64,000 bases of DNA, from contig NZ_CAJGYV010000001.1 in assembly GCF_904846055.1 (NCBI RefSeq), positions 1,612,001 to 1,676,000 on the forward strand. The letters are read 5' to 3'. Both the position numbers and the translations under genes were made by a program. The notes beneath the pieces are model-generated. The model was not told the origin of the DNA. It searched no databases and worked only from the letters and a program-made list of their open reading frames with translations. Below, piece after piece: positions 18,209 through 27,655 of this stretch (position 1 is its first letter; each line of letters opens with the position of its first letter). The DNA is from Psychrobacter ciconiae (GTDB taxonomy: Bacteria; Pseudomonadota; Gammaproteobacteria; Pseudomonadales; Moraxellaceae).

Positions 18209-18793
18209 TTAAGTCAATGTTGACAAAATATGTTGATAAAGCGCGGCGTCTGAGCTTGAAAAGCAGCAAAAAATCACTTTGTTTACTGAAATGTCTTGCT
18301 GAGCGCTATTTTTAAAAAAATCTTGAACCGTTTTCACAGCAATTTGCGCCGCTTGGTCTTTTGGAAAGCCATAAACGCCAGTGCTGATGCCGGAAAACGC
18401 AATGCTTTGCAGATTGTTGTCAGCCGCAAGCTCAAGTGAGCGTCGATAGCAGCTTACCAATAGCTCAGGCTCGTTTTGATTGCCGCCATGCCAAACAGGT
18501 CCTACGGTATGAATCACAAAGCGGCTTGGTAACTCAAAGGCAGGGCTGATTTTGGCATCGCCCGTTTTGCAGCCGTTTAAACCTCGGCAATACTCGACCA
18601 ATTGTCGACCCGCCGCGCGGTGAATCGCCCCATCAACGCCGCCGCCGCCAAGTAAGCTTGAATTGGCAGCGTTAACGATAGCATCGACGTGAAGTTTGGT
18701 GATGTCGGCTTGAACGACAGCAAGCGTAATTTGCTGCTGATTTCCTAAGCTATTTGTTAGCGTTAGGCAAGTTTCAAAATCATCTGTGGTCAT
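18209..18793 (-). CDS. Macrodomain protein, O-acetyl-ADP-ribose deacetylase-like
   Basis: 194 residues from the ATG at 18793, chosen because AAGGAG lies 8 nt before it. Macrodomain landmarks are [19 protein letters not shown] (ADP-ribose binding loop) and [10 protein letters not shown] (second loop). This is the MacroD/YmdB class, which hydrolyses O-acetyl-ADP-ribose or removes ADP-ribose from proteins. It follows lspA by about 30 bp on the same strand and probably ends the ileS-lspA transcript. Confidence 0.88.
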   Translation of the reverse strand: MTTDDFETCLTLTNSLGNQQQITLAVVQADITKLHVDAIVNAANSSLLGGGGVDGAIHRAAGRQLVEYCRGLNGCKTGDAKISPAFELPSRFVIHTVGPVWHGGNQNEPELLVSCYRRSLELAADNNLQSIAFSGISTGVYGFPKDQAAQIAVKTVQDFFKNSAQQDISVNKVIFCCFSSSDAALYQHILSTLT

Positions 18794-18826
18794 CGCCAAA
18801 CTCCTTTTGTAAGTCAATTTTTTAAG

Positions 18827-19495
18827 TTATTTTCCCGCCTTGCGCTTATTTTCTAAAAATAACATATCAATGATGATGAGGGCAACGCCAACGCAAATCC
18901 CCATATCAGCGATATTAAATACCGGGTAATGCCAAACGTCTTTATAATGAACGTGAATAAAATCAATGACATGACCATGAAGTAAGCGGTCAATTAAGTT
19001 ACCGACCGCGCCGCCTAGCATCATCGCAAGCCCCAAAGACAGCAGGCGCGCCTGCCTTGGCACTCTTGGCAAATAGGCACTTAAAAATAGCGCCATGAGC
19101 AGCGCAAGCCCTGCAAAAAACCACTTTTGCCAGCCACCCGCGTCCGCCAAAAAGCTAAACGCCGCGCCGTAGTTATACGCCAGCGTCCAGTTTAAAATCG
19201 GCTCAATGACGGGGACAGGCTCATGAAAGGTAAGCTTGGATTCGGCAAGCCATTTGGTGGCTTGGTCGATGATTAATACAATCAGGGCGACGCCATACCA
19301 CATCAACGCCCCGCGACCGTTAGCGATAAGCTTTTGCGGTCGGTTGAGCTGACTTTTAAGCGTGGTTGAGTTGCCACTGGTCACGTGAACTGCCTTTGGC
19401 GCTTCGGTTTTAGCCGCTGGCGCTGACGGGGTGTCGGTGGTGACCACCTCGTCATTGGTCGGTCGTGGCGAATTTGGTGGAGTTGAGTTAGGCAT
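18827..19495 (-). CDS. lspA: Lipoprotein signal peptidase with extended N-terminus
   Basis: 222 residues, about 55 longer than usual because of a hydrophilic Thr/Pro/Ala-rich N-terminal extension. The core has four membrane helices, [19 protein letters not shown] and FNIADMGI; the last two hold the catalytic Asp pair of this aspartic protease. It removes signal peptides from diacylated prolipoproteins in the inner membrane. The start overlaps the ileS stop by 8 bp, typical translational coupling; if the true start were internal the extension would vanish, but no good ribosome site is seen there. Confidence 0.92.
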   Translation of the reverse strand: MPNSTPPNSPRPTNDEVVTTDTPSAPAAKTEAPKAVHVTSGNSTTLKSQLNRPQKLIANGRGALMWYGVALIVLIIDQATKWLAESKLTFHEPVPVIEPILNWTLAYNYGAAFSFLADAGGWQKWFFAGLALLMALFLSAYLPRVPRQARLLSLGLAMMLGGAVGNLIDRLLHGHVIDFIHVHYKDVWHYPVFNIADMGICVGVALIIIDMLFLENKRKAGK

Positions 19496-22313
19496 AATGG
19501 CGCTCCTCGCCTGAGCCTGCCACGTTGGTCACGCAGCGCGCGCAAAGCTGAGGATGGCTTTTATCTGTGCCGATATCCTGACGGATATGCCAACAGCGAA
19601 CGCATTTGTCACCCGTTGCTGCGCTGATCTCAACGATTAAGTCATTGTCTTCATCGCTTGATTTTTCCGCTTCTAAATTGCTTTCGCTCAAGGGTTTTAA
19701 CGCCGCGCCACTGGTGATAAGCACAAAGCGCAGCTCTTCGCCCAATTTTGCAAGGCTATCGAACATTTGACCGTCCGCAAACAGGGTGGCATTTGCTGAA
19801 AGGTTGGCGTTAATCAGTTTATTTTCACGCGCCGTTTCAATGTGTTTATTGACCAATTCTTTAGCCCGCAGGATAAATTGCCAATCGTCACTGCTAATCT
19901 CATTCAACTGAAACTCGGGGAACTCGTACCACTCTTGGGTAAACACGTAGCCGTCCGTGCCTTTGAGCACTTCCCAAGCTTCTTGAGCGGTAAAGGTCAA
20001 AATTGGCGCAATCCAACGAATCATCGCTTGAGCGATATGATAAATTGCCGTTTGTGCCGAGCGGCGTGGGTTGCCATCGGTTTGGGTGGTGTACTGACGG
20101 TCTTTGATGATGTCCAAATAAAAGCCGCCCAAATCCTGCGAGCAAAACGCCGTGACTTGCTGGGTGACTTGGTGAAAGTCCATAGCGTCGTAAGCGGCAA
20201 CGATGTCTTGTTGAACATCCTTTGCGCGCTTTAAGATAAATTTATCAAGGCTGATGAGCTTATCCATCGGAACGCTGTCAGCGCTTGGGTCAAAGTCATC
20301 AGTGTTGGCAAGTAAAAAGCGCAAGGTATTGCGGATTCGGCGATACATGTCAATCGCGCCTTTAAACGCTGACTTGCCCGCGCTCATCTCATAGCGGTAG
20401 TCGCTTGAGGCAATCCAAAGACGCAGCATATCCGCGCCAGTTTTGTTAATTTCATCTTGCGGGGTGATGATGTTGCCAAGCGATTTGCTCATTTTGCGAC
20501 CGTTTTCATCGACCACAAAGCCGTGAGTCAGCACTTGTTTAAATGGGGGGCGCTCGTACATCGCTTCCGACGTTAAAAGCGAGGTTTGGAACCAGCCGCG
20601 ATGTTGGTCTGAGCCTTCTAAATACATATCAGCAGGATTGGTCAGCTCATCACGCTGCTCAAGAACGGCAAAATGGGTCGTCCCTGAGTCAAACCAAACG
20701 TCCAGCGTATCGGTGGCTTTGTCATAATCCGCTGCCTCACTGCCCAAAAAGTCCTCACAACTGGCATCAAACCAAGCTTCAACGCCGCCTGCCTCAATTT
20801 TTTGCGCGGCAACTTCCATCAGCTCAAGCGTTCTTGGATGCAAATCGCCGGTGTCTTTATGGGTGAAAAAGGTAATCGGCACGCCCCAAGTGCGCTGGCG
20901 TGAAATGCACCAATCAGGGCGACCGCTCATCATCGCCTCGATGCGGTTTTGACCCCAAGCCGGTGTCCAAGTCACTTTTGGAATATCATTTAAGGCGCGC
21001 TCGCGAAGCCCTTTAGCTTCCATACTGATAAACCACTGCGGCGTTGCCCGAAAGATAATTGGCGATTTGTGACGCCAGCAGTGCGGGTAGCTGTGCTCGA
21101 TACTGGTATGGCTTAATAAATGACCGCTGTTATTGAGCGCTGCAATAATTTTTGGATTGGCTTTATAAATGTGCTCGCCCGCAAACACCGCTGCCGACTC
21201 TAAATAAACGCCGCTACCGCTGACCGGATTTTCAACGGGTAAATCATATTTTAATGCCACCAAGTAGTCGTCCAAACCGTGACCGGGCGCAGTATGAACC
21301 AATCCTGTTCCGCTGTCAGTGGTCACGTGCTCACCCAAAATCAGCGGCACTTGGCGATCCTCAATCAAGGGATGTTGAGCTTTTAGCCCCTCAAGGTCGC
21401 GACCTGAAATAGTGGCTTTGATCCCTTGATTGTCAAGTTTTAGCGCCGTTAATGCACTTTCCACCAAATCACTTGCTAATAGCAAATGCCCTTTTTCAGT
21501 AGCAACGACACTATAGTCATGCTCCGGATGCACTGAAATGGCTTGGTTGGCAGGAAGCGTCCAAGGCGTCGTTGTCCAAATCACCGCTTTGACATGATCC
21601 GTGCCATCAAATGCTTTGCTATCTTTGGCATCAACAATATCAAAGCCGACATAAATGGCATCAGATACTTTATCTTGGTATTCAACTTCGGCTTCAGCAA
21701 GGGCTGAACCACAATCCAAGCACCAGTTAACCGGCTTCATGCCGCGAGTGACGTGACCGTTGTCATAGATTTTTGCCAAAGCGCGGACGATGTTCGCTTC
21801 TTGGCTAAAATTCATCGTCAAATAAGGATTGTCCCAATCCCCAAAGACCCCTAAGCGCTTAAAGTCTGCCATTTGTAGCGCCACTTGGCTTTTGGCGTAT
21901 TCTCGGCAAAGTCCGCGAAACTCGGTTGCCGAGACTTTTTGACCGACTTTGCCCACTTTGGCTTCCACTTTTTGCTCAATCGGCAAACCATGACAATCCC
22001 AACCAGGGACATAAGGCGCATCAAATCCCGACAGCGTCTTTGACTTGACGATGATGTCTTTGAGTACCTTGTTGACCGCATGACCTAAGTGAATCTGACC
22101 GTTGGCGTACGGAGGACCGTCGTGCAAAATATATTTTGGCGCGCCAATTCGAGCCTCGCGGATTTTGCCATAAACGTCGTCCGCCTCCCAAGCGTTAAGC
22201 CAGTCCGGCTCACGCTGTGCCAAATTTGCGCGCATGGCAAATGCGGTATCAGCTAAGTTTAAGGTGTCTTTATAGTCAGTGGCGGTTGGATGTTGAGCAT
22301 TTTGGTCAGTCAT
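19488..22313 (-). CDS. ileS: Isoleucyl-tRNA synthetase
   Basis: 941 residues, normal for the bacterial type. Class I landmarks: HIGH box in [14 protein letters not shown] loop in [10 protein letters not shown], the editing (CP1) domain with [10 protein letters not shown] and [10 protein letters not shown], and a C-terminal zinc finger with two Cys-x2-Cys pairs (CVRC, CARC). It charges tRNA-Ile and edits valine. It is the first gene of ileS-lspA-macrodomain. The cysteine zinc finger marks the mupirocin-sensitive bacterial class rather than the resistant eukaryote-like class, an inference from family knowledge. Confidence 0.97.
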   Translation of the reverse strand: MTDQNAQHPTATDYKDTLNLADTAFAMRANLAQREPDWLNAWEADDVYGKIREARIGAPKYILHDGPPYANGQIHLGHAVNKVLKDIIVKSKTLSGFDAPYVPGWDCHGLPIEQKVEAKVGKVGQKVSATEFRGLCREYAKSQVALQMADFKRLGVFGDWDNPYLTMNFSQEANIVRALAKIYDNGHVTRGMKPVNWCLDCGSALAEAEVEYQDKVSDAIYVGFDIVDAKDSKAFDGTDHVKAVIWTTTPWTLPANQAISVHPEHDYSVVATEKGHLLLASDLVESALTALKLDNQGIKATISGRDLEGLKAQHPLIEDRQVPLILGEHVTTDSGTGLVHTAPGHGLDDYLVALKYDLPVENPVSGSGVYLESAAVFAGEHIYKANPKIIAALNNSGHLLSHTSIEHSYPHCWRHKSPIIFRATPQWFISMEAKGLRERALNDIPKVTWTPAWGQNRIEAMMSGRPDWCISRQRTWGVPITFFTHKDTGDLHPRTLELMEVAAQKIEAGGVEAWFDASCEDFLGSEAADYDKATDTLDVWFDSGTTHFAVLEQRDELTNPADMYLEGSDQHRGWFQTSLLTSEAMYERPPFKQVLTHGFVVDENGRKMSKSLGNIITPQDEINKTGADMLRLWIASSDYRYEMSAGKSAFKGAIDMYRRIRNTLRFLLANTDDFDPSADSVPMDKLISLDKFILKRAKDVQQDIVAAYDAMDFHQVTQQVTAFCSQDLGGFYLDIIKDRQYTTQTDGNPRRSAQTAIYHIAQAMIRWIAPILTFTAQEAWEVLKGTDGYVFTQEWYEFPEFQLNEISSDDWQFILRAKELVNKHIETARENKLINANLSANATLFADGQMFDSLAKLGEELRFVLITSGAALKPLSESNLEAEKSSDEDNDLIVEISAATGDKCVRCWHIRQDIGTDKSHPQLCARCVTNVAGSGEERHYA

Positions 22314-22528
22314 AAAAGCGGTTCTTTAATCAATTGAGGTGAATAAGAAATGAACAATAAAAAAGCAGGGTACAGGGCAAAAAGGTTCGCGTTTGGCGAT
22401 AAAAATTATCATAACAATGAGTATTATATGCCAAATCGCTTGGGGTAAAAAGGGTCGCTGTCGTTTAGCGTTGCAATCGCGCTGCGGCGACAAGATTGGC
22501 AACGTTTACGTAAAGCATGGCAAAACGC

Positions 22529-22624
22529 TTAACATTTTGCAGTTATTATGCTAACTTATTTTAAACTATTTTTACTGATAGCGTCTTTTTGGTTATCAGT
22601 TTTCAGCCCCAAAGGGCTTTTTTT
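22529..22624 (+). ncRNA. Putative short terminated transcript upstream of ald
   Basis: A promoter can be read (TTAACA at 22529-22534, 17-nt spacer, extended -10 TGCTAACTT at 22549-22557). The predicted RNA of about 60 nt has a first hairpin ACTGATA/TATCAGT (22574-22580, 22594-22600) and then an intrinsic terminator AGCCC/GGGCT (22605-22609, 22614-22618) with a T tract. It could be a small RNA or an attenuated ald leader. No protein of sensible composition is encoded. Confidence 0.4.
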
Positions 22625-22782
22625 CTATATAATGTCGCTGTTATCAAGTCTTGCGCTGATGATTGCAAAATCCTCTATTTTTAGCCTTAATCAGCCATTT
22701 GGCAATGCTTTTACCCATTTAGACGACTCTAATCTGACCTTTTTGCGACTGCCGCAAAGGTTAATGCCTTTTTATTTATTGT

Positions 22783-22815
22783 CAAAAAAATGCCCATCAC
22801 GCATTTTAGGGCATT
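22783..22815 (-). terminator. Minus-strand terminator between ald and ileS
   Basis: AATGCCC (22789-22795) pairs with GGGCATT (22809-22815). On the minus strand the stem is followed by a run of seven T. It faces towards ileS, so it would stop antisense transcription coming from ald. No minus-strand gene upstream of it is visible. Confidence 0.55.
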
Positions 22816-22924
22816 GACTTATCAAACGGGTCAGGCGGATTGGAGTTTTCAGCTCACTTTAAGCACTGCTGCCTTTTTTAATTACTTTTTAGTAGCTTAC
22901 CCAGTTTACCGCAAGGAGCAATTT

Positions 22925-24040
22925 ATGAAAATCGGAATCCCAAAAGAAGTTAAAAATAATGAAAACCGCGTTGGGCTGACCCCCGATGGCGTCAGTGCGT
23001 TGGTGGACAACGGTCATTCGGTGTTGGTCGAAAAAGATGCTGGCATGGGCTCGCAGTTCACTAACGACGACTATAAAAAAGCCGGTGCGACCATTGTGGA
23101 TAGCAAAGCTGAGGTTTGGGATGTCGAGCTACTCATCAAAGTTAAAGAGCCGCAAAGTGAAGAATATGCGTATTTAAAAGAAGATTTGATTTTATTTACC
23201 TATTTGCATCTAGCAGCTGAGCCTGAGCTTGCTAAAGTTTTGGTCAAAAACAAAGTCACGGGCATTGCCTATGAAACGGTGCAATTAGACAACCGCTCAT
23301 TGCCACTTCTCACGCCGATGAGTGAGATTGCAGGGCGCATGAGTACCCAAATCGGCGCTCAGTATTTGCAATCGTTTTATGGTGGCAAAGGTATTTTATT
23401 AGGCGGCGTTCCGGGGGTTCAGCGCGGTAAAGTAACCATCATTGGCGGCGGCGTTTCTGGAACGGAGGCGGCAAAAATCGCCATCGGGCTTCGCGCTGAT
23501 GTGACCATTTTGGACTTAAGCTCGCAGCGCTTAAAAGAGTTGTCAGAAATGTTTGGCAGCAGCATCCAAACGCTCATGTCCACCAAAGAGAACATCGCCA
23601 AAAGCGTCAAAGACAGCGATTTGGTCATCGGCGCGGTATTGATTCCGGGCGCGGCAACGCCAAAGCTTGTGACCGAAGAGATGATTAAATCGATGCAGCC
23701 AGGCGGCGTGGTCATTGATATTGCCATCGACCAAGGCGGACTGTTTGAAACGACCGACCGCATCACTACCCACGACGACGCCACTTATACCAAACATGGC
23801 GTGATTCATTATGCCGTTGCCAACATTCCAGGAGCCGTTCCGCGTACCTCAACGATGGCGCTGACCAACGTCACCTTGCCTTATGTAATGGCGCTTGCCA
23901 ATAAAGGCGTGAAGCAAGCTTGCCTTGACAATAGCGCGCTTGCTAAAGGCGTGAATACCGCAAAAGGTTTTGTCACTTACAAAGCCGTTGCCGATGAGCT
24001 TGAGTTAGAGTATCAAGACTTAGCAAGCCTTTTAAGCTGA
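22925..24040 (+). CDS. ald: Alanine dehydrogenase
   Basis: 371 residues from the ATG at 22925, chosen because AAGGAGC lies just upstream; a longer in-frame reading adds 45 unrelated residues. The N-terminus ([20 protein letters not shown]) is diagnostic of Ald/PNT enzymes. Lys in KVKEPQ and His in YLHLA are the pyruvate-binding and catalytic residues. The NAD fold has [13 protein letters not shown]. It interconverts L-alanine and pyruvate plus ammonia using NAD. It is a single gene ending at a clear terminator. A possible short RNA and two hairpins lie in its 600-bp upstream region. Confidence 0.95.
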   Translation: MKIGIPKEVKNNENRVGLTPDGVSALVDNGHSVLVEKDAGMGSQFTNDDYKKAGATIVDSKAEVWDVELLIKVKEPQSEEYAYLKEDLILFTYLHLAAEPELAKVLVKNKVTGIAYETVQLDNRSLPLLTPMSEIAGRMSTQIGAQYLQSFYGGKGILLGGVPGVQRGKVTIIGGGVSGTEAAKIAIGLRADVTILDLSSQRLKELSEMFGSSIQTLMSTKENIAKSVKDSDLVIGAVLIPGAATPKLVTEEMIKSMQPGGVVIDIAIDQGGLFETTDRITTHDDATYTKHGVIHYAVANIPGAVPRTSTMALTNVTLPYVMALANKGVKQACLDNSALAKGVNTAKGFVTYKAVADELELEYQDLASLLS

Positions 24041-24077
24041 TCTTTGGTTTAAACCGTATTTTAAAAACGCTTTAAAA

Positions 24078-24112
24078 TAAAAACCGATTGGCAATGCTTA
24101 ATCGGTTTTTTT
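24078..24112 (+). terminator. Rho-independent terminator after ald
   Basis: AAACCGATT (24081-24089) pairs with AATCGGTTT (24100-24108) with a 10-nt loop and a run of T. Confidence 0.88.
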
Positions 24113-24134
24113 AATGGTTAAAACTTATTTAAAA

Positions 24135-24674
24135 TTAACCTAATGAGCTGAGCCAAAGCCGAAGTTTTAGCGACCATTCCGGCTGAATTCCAGTTAAGCC
24201 TTGCTTCATTTTGCCATCTTTTAAGATGACAAACGATGGTGTCACCTGACCTTGCCAATCATCAAAAATCGCGCCGTTTTCATCATTAACGGTAGTAAAG
24301 GCATAATTGTCCTTTGATAAATAGCTACTCAATTCTTGATTACTGCCCGATTTTACCGCAACCGTGACCACAGGATAGTTGCTCGATTGGCTCAATCTGT
24401 TGACCGCAGGGGAGGTCGTTTTACAAACGGGGCACCACGTTCCCCAAAAATAAACCAAAACCGGTTGGTCTTGGCTTAAAGTTGCCAAATCAACGGTTTG
24501 ACCTTGATAATCGGTTAAGTTTAATTGCGGATTGGCGGGCATGACCGGTTGTCGCCACCAATTAACCACGCTATAAATGACGATAAACATTACGCTATAA
24601 AGCAAAATGGTTTTAATCGCAGAAAATAGCTTTTGTTTTGGTGATTTGGTAAGCGGCGGGGCAATATCAGTCAT
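24135..24674 (-). CDS. Membrane-anchored thioredoxin-like protein, ScsD/TlpA type
   Basis: 179 residues. One membrane helix (about 25-42) anchors a periplasmic thioredoxin fold with the redox motif WCPVC in YFWGTWCPVCKTT and a cis-Pro at VTPSFVI. The C-terminus (LKLRLWLSS) resembles ScsD-type protein disulfide oxidases from copper-tolerance loci, but no scs or copper genes are next to it. A catalytic role in periplasmic thiol exchange is well supported; the partner is not. The start is uncertain: neither the ATG at 24674 nor an in-frame ATG at 24710 has a good ribosome site. Confidence 0.8.
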   Translation of the reverse strand: MTDIAPPLTKSPKQKLFSAIKTILLYSVMFIVIYSVVNWWRQPVMPANPQLNLTDYQGQTVDLATLSQDQPVLVYFWGTWCPVCKTTSPAVNRLSQSSNYPVVTVAVKSGSNQELSSYLSKDNYAFTTVNDENGAIFDDWQGQVTPSFVILKDGKMKQGLTGIQPEWSLKLRLWLSSLG

Positions 24675-24729
24675 AGTTTGGTTTTTTAATAAATGGTTTT
24701 TGATAAACATTAAAGTTGTTGGCTACTTT

Positions 24730-24785
24730 AACAAAAACGGCTGAACTATTTTGCTATTTGTAGCTGATTTCAGCCGTTTTAAAAA
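24730..24785 (-). terminator. Terminator after the GNAT-nitrilase fusion gene
   Basis: A 10-bp inverted repeat AACGGCTGAA/TTCAGCCGTT (24736-24745, 24769-24778) with a 23-nt loop; on the minus strand it is followed by TTTTTG. Confidence 0.6.
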
Positions 24786-24806
24786 AGTTTTAAAATAAAG
24801 GCTTAA

Positions 24807-26450
24807 CTAACCGCGTGGGTTTGCCGCGCGGTCTTGCAGCGGGTCGCCTTTAAGGACGCTTCCTGAGTTATCACGGCGCTCCTCGTCAGAAAGCTTGCTT
24901 GCCGAAACTTTGGATTTTTTCTTCCAGCGTAAGCTAAACAAGTCATCACGGCGGTCGATTAAATTATGAACTGAGCCTTCGTGGCGAACATGAAGCAGCT
25001 TATCCAAATCCAAATCGGAGAAAAAGACCATTTCGGTGTTGGGCGTGGTTTCTGCCATAATCGCATCATGCGGAAAGGCAAAATCCGATGGCGAAAAAAT
25101 CGACGACTGAGCGTATTGAATATCAAGGCTTTCGACCTGAGGCAAGTTGCCCACCGAGCCGCAAATCATCACGTAACATTCATTTTCAATGGCGCGGGCT
25201 TGGGCGCAGTGGCGAACACGCAAGTAGCCATTTTGCGTATCCGTCCAAAACGGTACAAATAAAATGTCCATATCATCAAGCGCCATCAGGCGGGCAAGCT
25301 CAGGAAATTCAACGTCATAACAAATCAAAATGCCAATGCGACCGGCATCGGTATCAAACACCTGAACTTTATCACCGCCCTCAATGACCCAAGCGCTGCG
25401 CTCATGCGGGGTGATGTGGATTTTGCGCTGCTCCTCAACCGTACCGTCACGGCGGCATAAGTAGCTGACGTTATACAGCACGTCTTCTTCATCAAGCAGC
25501 GGCATCGAGCCGGTAATCACGTTGACGTTATAGCTGACTGCCAAATGTGAGATTTCATTTTTAAACCACTCGGTATAGCTTGCCAAAAAACGAATGGCGA
25601 TATTTTGGTCGGTGGACTCGCAAAGCCCCATGAGTGGCGCGTTAAAAAACTCCGGCAGGCAAGCAAAGTCGGAGTTGTAATCCGCCATAATATCGACGAA
25701 AAACTCAACCTGTTGCAGCAGTTCTTCTGGCGACTCCACCTCACGCATTTGCCATTGAATACCGCCGATGCGAACCTCAGATTTGCGCGTGTTGGGCTTA
25801 TAATCTTGTGGCTCATAATAAATATTTGACCATTCAAGCAAGGTCGCAAAGCCTTTTGACTGAGCATCATCGGGCAAATAGCCGGTCAAAATCCGTTTGA
25901 CAATAAAGCCATTGGACAATTGAAACGACAGCGCATTGTCATGAATTTCACGCGACTCAACCGCGTCAATGTACTCTCCTGGGGTCAAATCTTGATGGTT
26001 GTAATAATTAGGAATGCGACCGCCAGCTAAAATTGCCCGAAAGTTCATCTGCCGGCAAAGCTCTTTACGAGCATCATAAAGGCGGCGACCCAAGCGATAA
26101 CCGCGATAATCGGGATCGATGAGCGCATCCAAACCATAAATAGCATCGCCTTTAGGATTGTCCTTGATGATCTCGCGATGACCAATCAAATCATCATAAG
26201 TATGCGGGTTGGAAAATTTGGCATAATCCACGCGCATCGACAGCACAAAACCAATCATTTGATCATGGTCAAACAACGCAATTTGACCCTCAGGAAAGGC
26301 ATCGATGAGCGTATGAATCGTCGTTTTTGACCACGCGCCACCCAAATTGGCATAAACGCGGTCCATCAATACTTTCAATTGCGGGTAGTCTTTTTTCTTA
26401 ATTTCAGCAATCGTTAAATGAAAATCATCGATCTTATCGTTCTTACTCAT
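24807..26450 (-). CDS. GNAT N-acetyltransferase fused to carbon-nitrogen hydrolase
   Basis: 547 residues from the ATG at 26450 (AGGAT before it); a TTG five codons earlier is less likely. The first about 200 residues form a GNAT domain (DALIDPDYRGYRLGRRLYDARK is the acetyl-CoA loop region). Residues of about 225-510 form a nitrilase-superfamily domain with the Glu-Lys-Cys triad in CLPEFF, RKIHI and ICYDVEF. This two-domain protein is a known conserved family of unknown substrate, likely acting on an amide in the cytoplasm. The tail is basic. The gene stands alone between a 500-bp upstream gap and a terminator. Confidence 0.85.
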   Translation of the reverse strand: MSKNDKIDDFHLTIAEIKKKDYPQLKVLMDRVYANLGGAWSKTTIHTLIDAFPEGQIALFDHDQMIGFVLSMRVDYAKFSNPHTYDDLIGHREIIKDNPKGDAIYGLDALIDPDYRGYRLGRRLYDARKELCRQMNFRAILAGGRIPNYYNHQDLTPGEYIDAVESREIHDNALSFQLSNGFIVKRILTGYLPDDAQSKGFATLLEWSNIYYEPQDYKPNTRKSEVRIGGIQWQMREVESPEELLQQVEFFVDIMADYNSDFACLPEFFNAPLMGLCESTDQNIAIRFLASYTEWFKNEISHLAVSYNVNVITGSMPLLDEEDVLYNVSYLCRRDGTVEEQRKIHITPHERSAWVIEGGDKVQVFDTDAGRIGILICYDVEFPELARLMALDDMDILFVPFWTDTQNGYLRVRHCAQARAIENECYVMICGSVGNLPQVESLDIQYAQSSIFSPSDFAFPHDAIMAETTPNTEMVFFSDLDLDKLLHVRHEGSVHNLIDRRDDLFSLRWKKKSKVSASKLSDEERRDNSGSVLKGDPLQDRAANPRG

Positions 26451-26960
26451 ATCAATCCTATTCAAAGGTTAGCTTGCGGTTTTGGCACTAAAAAAAGGTA
26501 TCAAAACTCATAAAAAAATCTTAAAAAATTTATCGCTTTAATGCTATAGTTAATTTTAAGCAAAATTTGTCACGATCGATGCCATTTTTAAAGCTAAGTT
26601 AAAAGTTAAAGCCAAGTTAAAAGACTTTTGAAATCTTGGCAGGATCGATTGTGTTTTGACAGATTTACGCCTCTGCTATTTGCTGCTATAAGATAGCGTC
26701 ACAGGTTACGCTTATCTTTTCAACTTGCGATCATTTTTTAATGCTTATCATAGCAAGCCAACGTCGTGATATCAGCGTAAGAGAAGTAACCAATTGCTAT
26801 GGTTTTGTGAGATTATCTTGAGCTTCTCCTTTCTATTTACTGAGCCTTTATACCTCCATTAGCGGTGGTGTCTTTGTGACCGTGCCATCAAACTTGGATT
26901 TTCTTGGCGATGCCAAAATTTTTGCTTAACTATCAATAAAATGGATGATAAAGGTTTATT
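26451..26960. other. Divergent intergenic region between the GNAT-nitrilase and BLUF genes
   Basis: About 510 bp. It holds a short imperfect direct repeat (AAGTTAAAAG occurs twice within 26590-26630) and a consensus -35 TTGACA at 26656-26661 followed by a weak extended -10 (TGCTATTTG, 15-nt spacer). If used for the BLUF gene, this would give a leader of about 280 nt. No gene was found. Confidence 0.4.
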
Positions 26961-27587
26961 ATGATGTCCCTTGACCAAATTGAACCGCTGGCAGATGATG
27001 CGCTGATCCAAGTGGTGTATGCCAGCACGTTGAGCCTTAAGGGGCGTTTTGATTCAAAAATCTTTGATGATATTGCCCATCATGCGTATCGCTACAATCA
27101 GCAGCAAGGCATTACGGGCATTTTGTGCTATGGCAATGGCGAGTTTTTGCAGTGTATTGAAGGTAAAAAAGCGCAGATTTTGGCGCTTTGGCAGCGGATT
27201 GCAAATGACTTGCGCCACAAGCAGGTGAAGGTTTTATTGCTAGAACCCATAACTAAGGGCCGCTTTCAAGACTGGCGGATGCGGATGGTGTTTTTGGAGC
27301 GTTGGCTTTGGTCGGATGCCACCAAAACTCAAGCACAAAACTTAGCGCCGTTTTTGCCGTTTGCGCCTGAGGGTTGGTCAACATCGCGAACCTTGCAGTT
27401 TTTGGCTGTGATAAAAACTTTTGACAATTCGCCGCATGTCAAAGCTGCGGGCGTCACTTATAATGCCCTTGGCAATATGGCGCGCTATGTCGCCGCCCCG
27501 CATCAAGCGTTTTTACTGATTCAAGGTGTTTTGTTGTTGTTAGTCCTGTTGGCACTAGGGTCGCTATTTTGGTGGGAAATTTGGTAA
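26961..27587 (+). CDS. BLUF blue-light photoreceptor with C-terminal membrane helix
   Basis: 208 residues. Residues about 15-110 form a BLUF domain with the flavin-site set in canonical spacing: Y20 (VVYAS), N46 (YNQQQGITG), Q64 (FLQCIEG), and W105/M107 (FQDWRMRM). BLUF domains bind FAD and switch hydrogen bonding on blue light. After a linker, the last about 25 residues are a single strong hydrophobic helix ending in WWEIW, so the protein should be tail-anchored in the inner membrane. There is no GGDEF, EAL or cyclase output domain. AAAGG precedes the ATG. It is a single gene with its own terminator. Confidence 0.85.
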   Translation: MMSLDQIEPLADDALIQVVYASTLSLKGRFDSKIFDDIAHHAYRYNQQQGITGILCYGNGEFLQCIEGKKAQILALWQRIANDLRHKQVKVLLLEPITKGRFQDWRMRMVFLERWLWSDATKTQAQNLAPFLPFAPEGWSTSRTLQFLAVIKTFDNSPHVKAAGVTYNALGNMARYVAAPHQAFLLIQGVLLLLVLLALGSLFWWEIW

Positions 27588-27606
27588 GAAAGTTCTTTTA
27601 TAAAAA

Positions 27607-27635
27607 AATGACGCCAAGATAGCGTCATTTTTTTT
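27607..27635. terminator. Bidirectional terminator between BLUF and D2HGDH-like genes
   Basis: AATGACGC/GCGTCATT stem (27607-27614, 27622-27629) with a 7-nt loop and T tracts on both strands, serving the two convergent genes. Confidence 0.88.
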
Positions 27636-27655
27636 CGTTTTAAATCAATCTAAAA

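Noticed and set aside
22548..22817. 89-codon hydrophobic frame upstream of ald
   Set aside because: An intrinsic terminator lies inside it and there is no ribosome site; the short-RNA reading explains the sequence better.
22790..22924. 45-residue N-terminal extension of alanine dehydrogenase
   Set aside because: The conserved MKIGIPKE start has its own strong ribosome site at 22913-22919; the extension runs through a terminator hairpin.
26590..26635. Repeated AAGTTAAAAG motif as a regulatory iteron
   Set aside because: Only two imperfect copies in a low-complexity AT-rich stretch; not distinguishable from chance.
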